Shown here piece by piece: positions 58,640 to 64,000 of a stretch of DNA of 64,000 bases (position 1 is the stretch's first letter; each line of letters begins with the position of its first letter). The DNA lies in NCBI GenBank assembly GCA_030248225.1, contig JASANE010029061.1, forward strand, positions 1 through 64,000, given 5' to 3'. The translations under genes and the position numbers were made by a program. The stretch comes from Trileptium ribeirensis (lineage: Eukaryota; Nematoda; Enoplea; Enoplida; Thoracostomopsidae). The notes under the pieces are model-generated. The model was not told the DNA's origin and did no database searches. It was given only the letters and a program-made list of their open reading frames with translations.

Positions 58640-59744
58640 ATTCTTTTTATTGAGAAGTTTTTGTTCATAAGAGATTAAATATTCGTTTTAAAGGCGTTGA
58701 ACAAAGAGCTTTTTCTGATCATAGATAAACTTCGAGTTGTAATCAAGTTGACGAGTGTAACTTTTGAAAGCAGTTTCCATTTCAGTACGAGCTTTCCGAA
58801 TGTAGGGCGACCATGGGAATTACCCATAGTTTTTGTGTACTGCTACAAATATAATATAGTCGTGTTAACGCAGCTAATGAAATACTTCCAAAATGACACT
58901 ACTACAGATTCATTAGTATTGACAGAAGGCCAAAACTGATTTACCCAATCAATATTCATTAGATAATTACTAATTTGAATTCTATCACATTTTAAAAAGT
59001 TTTTATATGAATAAACAGGGTGTTTAACAAAACAGTTAAGGGTGAACTTCACCGAAGCATGATCAGAATTTCCAAGAGGAGCACAAATCCTATGACTTAC
59101 AATTAACTTGTGGTTACTTACAAATAGAAGATCCAATATATTTGGAGGCTGAAAACGTGTCGATTCATTAATTACTTTATGAAGTCGTATAGAATTTATA
59201 TTATGACAGAAAGTTTCATGGCGAGTATTAGAACATACAAGCGGATCCCAGTTTACCCCAGGTAGATTAAAATCACCAAAAAGCAAAAATTAGAACAAGC
59301 AGAAAATGCTTCAGCGATATCAGCAAACATTAGATCAAGAACGTCATCACGGTCACATCATCGGTCTGTAGAACACCTTCATTCGTATGTGATCGTGTTT
59401 CTGAAACAAGTCTACAGCCAACGATTCTGTCTTGAAACATTCGTTTAAAGAAGGAATGTTTATTTTTAAGTCCTTGTTAATCATGAACGCACGCTATGCC
59501 ACCACCATCGCAATTACGATCTTTACGAATAACAGAAAAGTTTTATTGCTATCTACAATTAAAGTATTGTCATGTAAAGTATATACTTAGTTTCCACAAA
59601 AGCATAAACCATAAAATTTTTATTATCGATAAGCCATGATAAACTATTCTTTTTCGATACAATACCATTAGCATTACAATAAAAAACATTAATATCATTT
59701 AAAATAGGAGCAGAAGATATTTTATAGTAAAGTCGTCCGACCAC
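58640..59744 (-). pseudogene. LINE endonuclease domain (minus strand)
   Basis: The N-terminal part reads INVFYCNANGIVSKKN and VYAFVETK (catalytic Glu). After frame changes the main block 59286-58843 reads MLFGDFNLPGVNWDPLV, then LDLLFVSNHKLIVSH and PLGNSDHASVKFTLN. GDFN and SDH are the expected APE-type motifs. Frameshifts near 59560 and 59290 separate the parts. Confidence 0.85.
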
Positions 59745-60474
59745 TACTGAAACCCCTGACTAATGTCTGTAGTCTCAGACGTCGAAGCAGATGACAGCAC
59801 AGCATCATGAGACGGCTGTACAGAAACATCTACCACCGGCGAAATATGATGCGTATGACGCCGTTCCACAACACGATATGAACCACCACCACGACCGCCA
59901 TCACCACCACCTCCACCACCCTGAGCATTTTCACCACCGCCATCCGTGGTTGAACCATTCATGGGTCCGACTCCCATCTCCCTGTTACGTGCACGACGAC
60001 TTGACGTTCGCGGTACGTCAAATCTCGTCTTATGTAGATTGATATCGGGAAACGTTTCGCACGAGCACCCTGTAACACAACGTTTTATTTTCTTGTGTCG
60101 CTAAAGTGACCTTTACCAGCATAGGTTTGTTCCCAACAGTAGGGCCACATCGCCATACAGATTTGATTGCATCAAAACCCACGTCCACCACTGAAGATCG
60201 ATATTGGCGGATTTGAAGCTGATTTGTCAGGAAGGCCTAAAACAACGACGTTGAGACGTTTTTGATTCACTTCATCGACCTCGCCCATTGCTTGAAACAC
60301 GGCTTGACATGACGCCTTCGCGATGGCGTTAGCAACATTTTCAGCAATTTTCATTGAAACTGCAGTAACAACCCGCTCAACAAGGCTTTCAAGGTTAAAT
60401 TGTGAAATGAAAGAATCTAGCTTATCTTCGATATCGTTGAGACGGGTGAGAGTGAAAACATAATATACTCTCAC
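59744..60474 (-). pseudogene. LINE ORF1 remnant (minus strand)
   Basis: On the minus strand 60474-60172 reads LNDIEDKLDSFISQFNLESL, a helical segment, and then QKRLNVVVLGLPDKSAS, the usual entry to the C-terminal ORF1 module of CR1-like elements. The downstream part is frameshifted and ends in a Gly-rich tail (NAQGGGGGGDGGRGGG) with a TAG near 59746, overlapping the start of the ORF2 frame. It binds element RNA in active relatives. Confidence 0.65.
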
Positions 60475-60475
60475 T

Positions 60476-61175
60476 TGCTTCTTTGGGGTTCTACTATCGA
60501 CTTTGGTCCGTTATGATCGAATAAAACTTTATAAGATACCTACGTAGTTTAATTAAAATTACCATGGTATTGTTACACATTTTTGTATTCTAAACGTTTT
60601 TTATATATGTTTTCTAATTTTAGAATCAATATACTACTTGCCACATCGTCTTAATATAGCTGTATGGTCGATGTTACAGTTTTGGGATTTCTCTGTGCAG
60701 AAAGTAACTACGGAATGTAAGTCTACACAATGGCGTTTTGTTTGACATACAATAGGATTGTTGTGCTATGACAATGATTATTTGCGCTTTAATGTTTCGC
60801 GGTTGTCACACAGTTAAATTTTTAAGTAGCAGTTGGGCGTTACGATTATCAATCCGTAACCCAGTTTACTCCATATACCACTTTGGATGATGAACTATCA
60901 TATCAACATCGTTTTTACTTTGCCTGGAATTTGAGTAATTGTTACTCCAGTTCAATCAACAACCCAATATTATCATACGCTTTATGTAAAACTACTAATC
61001 TGCTATGTATTGCATGCCTGAGACAGCGAATTTTTAATTTATTTAATATTGATCGTATGTTCTAAAATGTGCCACGTTATGTCATTGCATTTTTCGTAGC
61101 ATTAATTTGCGGCATTTACAAATTTTTTTGCGAACACATTTGTCCACATCATTTATATTTAGATATTTTTTTCAG
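60476..61175 (+). other. gene 2 intron 4, last part
   Basis: AT-rich sequence ending in TATTTTTTTCAG. No feature recognised. Confidence 0.4.
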
Positions 61176-61270
61176 CACATATTATTGATCTACTTGGAAA
61201 TGGATTGCAGTTTGGTTCTCCAGATTTGTCCACAAATGCAATCGATACGCTGTGTGTTTTAGACGTCCAA
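61176..61270 (+). CDS. unknown gene 2, exon 5
   Basis: After TTTTTTTCAG it completes the split codon of exon 4 and reads THIIDLLGNGLQFGSPDLST, then NAIDTLCVLDVQ, ending CAA|GTGAGT in phase 0 (95 nt). It is a strongly helical stretch of the type found in helical-repeat proteins; no family recognised. Both splice sites are near consensus, and this is one of the best supported exons of the gene. Confidence 0.65.
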
Positions 61271-61699
61271 GTGAGTGATGTAAAATGTGTTCGGAGTTTT
61301 CAACAAATAAAGCAATGTATACGGTTTTTGTTTTAGATGTACATTGGAGTTTAAAAATTGTGTTATTGTAGCCTGCGTTTATGCAGTTTTATGGGGTGAA
61401 TTTTCAGTTGATTCTAAAATACGCGTCTGGAAACGTTTCCATATTTATTTAAATCTCATACCAAATAGGGCCCAAAATTTTCGATACCGCTAGGTCATCG
61501 TTTGTATGATGAATTTTAGATGTATGTATGAATAATTCTCGAAATGTTATTTAGATATGTTAAATTATAGTATTTGCGTGATGAAAATACAAAAACTATA
61601 AGTTATTTAGTAATTTTTGCTGATACTAAATTTTACTGAGTTTCCAATGAAAACATTTTTGGGGCGAACATTTTTAATCAGAACGTAGTAAAACGTGGT

Positions 61700-61930
61700 G
61701 GAGATTGTGTGTTGTAGGGGTGAATCTTTTAAATTCCGTGTGTGTGATCGGTCATAACTCGGGAACGACTTATCCGGTTTTCATGATCTTGGGCTCATTC
61801 GAACCCATCTTAGTCGATTTACCGTGTACATCCCCGAGCGTTTTTTGATTTGGGGTCTGGTTCCGGGGTCAGGGGTCAAAATGTGGGTTTTTGCCCCATT
61901 TTAAACCATTTTAGTACCCTTCCTTTTTAT
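61700..61930. repeat. repeat unit related to the 62.7-63.5 kb tandem repeats
   Basis: It shares 'ataactcgggaa', 'gattttcatgatcttggg', 'tcattcgaacc' and 'gcgttttttg' with 62735-62840. A gene 2 exon candidate starts right after it (61972). Confidence 0.7.
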
Positions 61931-61971
61931 TAATTTGTGTATCCGAATTCAACAAAATCGTATTTTTTCAG

Positions 61972-62117
61972 GTATTCCTGTACCTCTGCGTGTATTGTGC
62001 TGCTGCAGGAAAATCAGAATTTTATTCCGAACCTGTATCCCTTAGTGTCAATCTTTGTTCAGACTTTCAACAAAACTGGTGGGACGCTGCGGTGTCATTA
62101 GCAACTAATAAAGGACG
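61972..62117 (+). CDS. unknown gene 2, candidate exon 6
   Basis: It follows TATTTTTTCAG, joins exon 5 in phase 0 and reads VFLYLCVYCAAAGKSEF, then QQNWWDAAVSLATNKG. The donor is GGACG|GTATGC, phase 2 (146 nt). A second reading frame of the same segment is also open from an internal AG and reads ENQNFIPNLYPLVSIF...FVQTFNK before TAG. I cannot decide between them from sequence. With the following short exon at 62252 the first version ends RQADEL-stop. Confidence 0.35.
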
Positions 62118-62251
62118 GTATGCAAGTTAATATTTGAATCTATATAAAAGGAAAATGAACAGCGGTGTTAGGGGTTATTTTATTTAAATCAGATGTAGGT
62201 TTCTAATAAGTATTACAGAGACGATATCCCTTTTAGTTTTCTCGCTTGCAG

Positions 62252-62270
62252 TCAGGCAGACGAATTGTAA
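62252..62270 (+). CDS. unknown gene 2, candidate terminal exon A
   Basis: After CTCGCTTGCAG a single T completes the Arg codon of candidate exon 6, then QADEL and TAA. With exons 1-6 this gives 879 nt (292 residues), an exact multiple of three. No AATAAA is close downstream, which is against it. It competes with the exon at 63672. Confidence 0.25.
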
Positions 62271-62689
62271 TATCTGTATCAGATGTCGCTAAAAAATTTG
62301 TAGTAACCAGTGTAAACCGTACTTCGGAAATATAGACATTGGAGTTTGACCGACCCCATGAAGTGGAGCGGCTGCATTTTTAAACCAAAGGTTGCTAATT
62401 GAATTCTAAGTGTAGTGAATGAAATGAGTGAAGCGAAGAATTCTTATTATCCGGAATAGTAGCAAAATTTGGTAGTCTTGTTGGTGCTTTTTTGGGTTTA
62501 CACGCATAGCTCAACTTTCGATGTGCTGCGTGACTGGCGCAGTAGCTAATTTTAAAGCCTGAGTTAGTTACGCGCGAGTCCTGATTCTAACGTCTTTTCT
62601 TGAAAAGCGCGCCGGAGGGGCTTGGGTCGGGTTTTGAAGGTGTCTTTAAAATAACTATAAATATCTGAGCGTAGTGTAATGTGGCGAAA

Positions 62690-63548
62690 ATTGTGTGTTT
62701 CCGGGGTTGAAATCTTTTAAATTTCTTCTATGTGGGTCATCGGCAATAACTCGGGAATGACTTAGCCGATTTTCATGATCTTGGGTTCATTCGAACCGGC
62801 ATAGTCGAGTTACCTGCGCTTTAACCTACCTAGCGTTTTTTGGTTTGAGGTGTGGTTCCGAAGTCAGAGATAAAATGCGGTTTTTACCAGATTTTAGTGC
62901 ACTTCACGGAAGGAAGGTTATTTTTATCCTAATTTTCGATTTTTTTCTCTGGTTGGTTTTATTTCATAGTAAAATGATAAATACCAATGCCACTTTTTTG
63001 TTTTTCGATTAAGGCTCTGGTTCTGAATTGATGAGGTTTGAGGTGTGGAGTATGGCGCCCCATGATTTCTTGACACAAAATTCGAAAATTTGTTCTGACG
63101 TCCTGGGCTGCTGAAAAGTTTCACTTGGGGGTTTTTGGACATGGGAAACTCATTGCCGGTGTTTCGTTTTGCTCTGCGACCCATGGTTCCATGGGTACGG
63201 GGTTGTGGAACCCTTGTTGGCTTTTTTTGCATTTGAGGTCTGGTCCCAGTTCAGAGGTAAATATGCGGGGTTTTTGTACTCCATTTTAGTACAATTCATG
63301 GAAGCAAGGTTATTTTTGTCGTAAATTTTGATTTTTTTGTCTGGTTGGTTTTATTTCATAGTAAAATGATAAATGCCGATGCCTCTTTTTTGTTTTTGGA
63401 TTAGGGCCCCGGTTCATGTGGTTTAAGGTATGGCACCGTCACGGTTTCTCAACCCAAAATTCGAAAATTTGTTTTGACGTGCTGTGCGGCAGAAAAGTTT
63501 TACTTTAGTGTTTTCGGGCATGGGAAACTTATTGCCGGTGTTAGTTTT
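62690..63548. repeat. tandem array, ~390-bp unit (two main copies)
   Basis: Copy A about 62880-63170 and copy B about 63283-63548 share 'ctggttggttttatttcatag', 'aaaatgataaat', 'attcgaaaatttgtt' and 'catgggaaact.attgccggtgtt', with an offset of about 392. The upstream part of copy A (62700-62840) also matches 61700-61860. This is an expanding local repeat. Confidence 0.85.
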
Positions 63549-63671
63549 GTTCTAGCTTGTGCAGTATTGTCTGTATCCAATATACCATATCGACGTATGC
63601 TATCGAGAGCTATGTAGAGGAAAGAAGCTGTATAAGGCTGTTTATAATGCTTTTCTACATCTTCTTTTCAG

Positions 63672-63851
63672 GATATAGGATTTGGGCCAAAGCGGTTTTT
63701 GAATAGGTCCTTAGATCCAAAATACACGAAAACGACAATATTTCCACAACCGTTCGAGCTGGGTATTACTGGTCTCAATTTGTACAGAAATTGTTCCTAT
63801 GTATCAGAAGATATGCCATTGAACACTCTGAATTCATTACAATGGCGATAA
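63672..63851 (+). CDS. unknown gene 2, candidate terminal exon B
   Basis: It follows CTTCTTTTCAG and reads DIGFGPKRFLNRSLDPKYTK, then FPQPFELGITGLNLYRNC and EDMPLNTLNSLQWR, ending with TAA at 63849-63851. It joins exon 5 directly in phase 0 (894 nt, 297 residues in total) but not candidate exon 6. AATAAA at 63912-63917, about 60 bases after the stop, supports it as a real last exon. The family is not recognised. Confidence 0.5.
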   Translation, partial: DIGFGPKRFLNRSLDPKYTKTTIFPQPFELGITGLNLYRNCSYVSEDMPLNTLNSLQWR

Positions 63852-63911
63852 GCTATTAGTTTAAAATCACTGTGAAAAAGCAATGTCCGGAAACGCAAGC
63901 CGCTAAATTTT

Positions 63912-63917
63912 AATAAA
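63912..63917 (+). terminator. poly(A) signal AATAAA after candidate terminal exon B
   Basis: A canonical hexamer lies within TTTTAATAAATCG, 60 bases beyond the TAA at 63849-63851. A chance occurrence in AT-rich DNA is possible. Confidence 0.5.
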
Positions 63918-64000
63918 TCGCGTGTAAAATGGTTATAAATGGATTCCAAACATTAGGAGTAGATAATTGTCTTAAACATATATTACCGCAATCGTTGTTA

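Larger units (their letters stand above)
56885..60475 (-). mobile_element. CR1-like LINE, near full-length, minus strand
   Basis: Read on the minus strand from 60475 to 56885 it has an ORF1 remnant, an APE endonuclease, an RT with all main motifs and a 3' UTR ending in a short tandem. Only a few frameshifts interrupt it, so it is younger than the other LINE copies here. The 3' end (56893-56928) consists of two copies of the 18-base GGTGCACCCTATTTTGGG, reminiscent of the short terminal repeats of CR1 elements. It lies antisense in an intron of gene 2. Confidence 0.85.

Noticed and set aside
59791..60042. His-rich plus-strand ORF
   Set aside because: It is the antisense of the Gly-rich tail of the LINE ORF1.

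Overview
The window is nuclear DNA of an animal. Coding blocks are bounded by GT...AG introns, and the intergenic and intronic space is filled with Ty3/Gypsy LTR elements, CR1/L2-like LINEs and several DNA-transposon families. Nothing identifies the species; an AT-rich invertebrate genome is the most I would infer. There is no operon structure, CRISPR array or rRNA.

Layout. 1-19.4 kb has no host gene that I can find. It holds two decayed Gypsy elements (about 7.56-8.60 kb and 10.06-17.42 kb), a CR1-like LINE inserted into the RNase H domain of the second Gypsy (12.914-16.435 kb), a 3'-terminal LINE fragment on the minus strand (17.88-18.73 kb) and older dispersed repeats.

19.43-37.08 kb is a complete plus-strand METTL16 gene (U6/MAT2A m6A methyltransferase), assembled here from nine exons. 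The phases join and the total is 2055 nt (684 codons plus stop). The SAM-binding block, the NPPF catalytic motif, the FCQGRT block and the C-terminal VCR-like domain are all recognisable. One splice junction, the acceptor of exon 2, is not canonical. The introns hold a tandemly duplicated hAT-like element and other repeats.

37.1-45.6 kb has no confident gene. It contains a 1.57 kb terminal-inverted-repeat element with scattered poly-G motifs, a partial copy of it, and a large foldback palindrome.

45.6-63.9 kb contains a second plus-strand split gene of unknown family. Five exons are phase-compatible, and there are alternative candidate 3' exons; one ends 60 bp before an AATAAA. Its introns house a pogo/Tigger relic, a PIF/Harbinger-type MITE with a TTA duplication, a deleted hAT element with a perfect 8-bp duplication, and a fairly well preserved minus-strand CR1-like LINE (56.89-60.47 kb). 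The last 2 kb is rich in ~390-bp tandem repeats.

The two host genes are on the same strand, but nothing in the sequence shows that they work together. I did not find a clearly new biochemical system. The most worthwhile unknowns are the second gene, the METTL16 exon 2 junction and the transposon structures.
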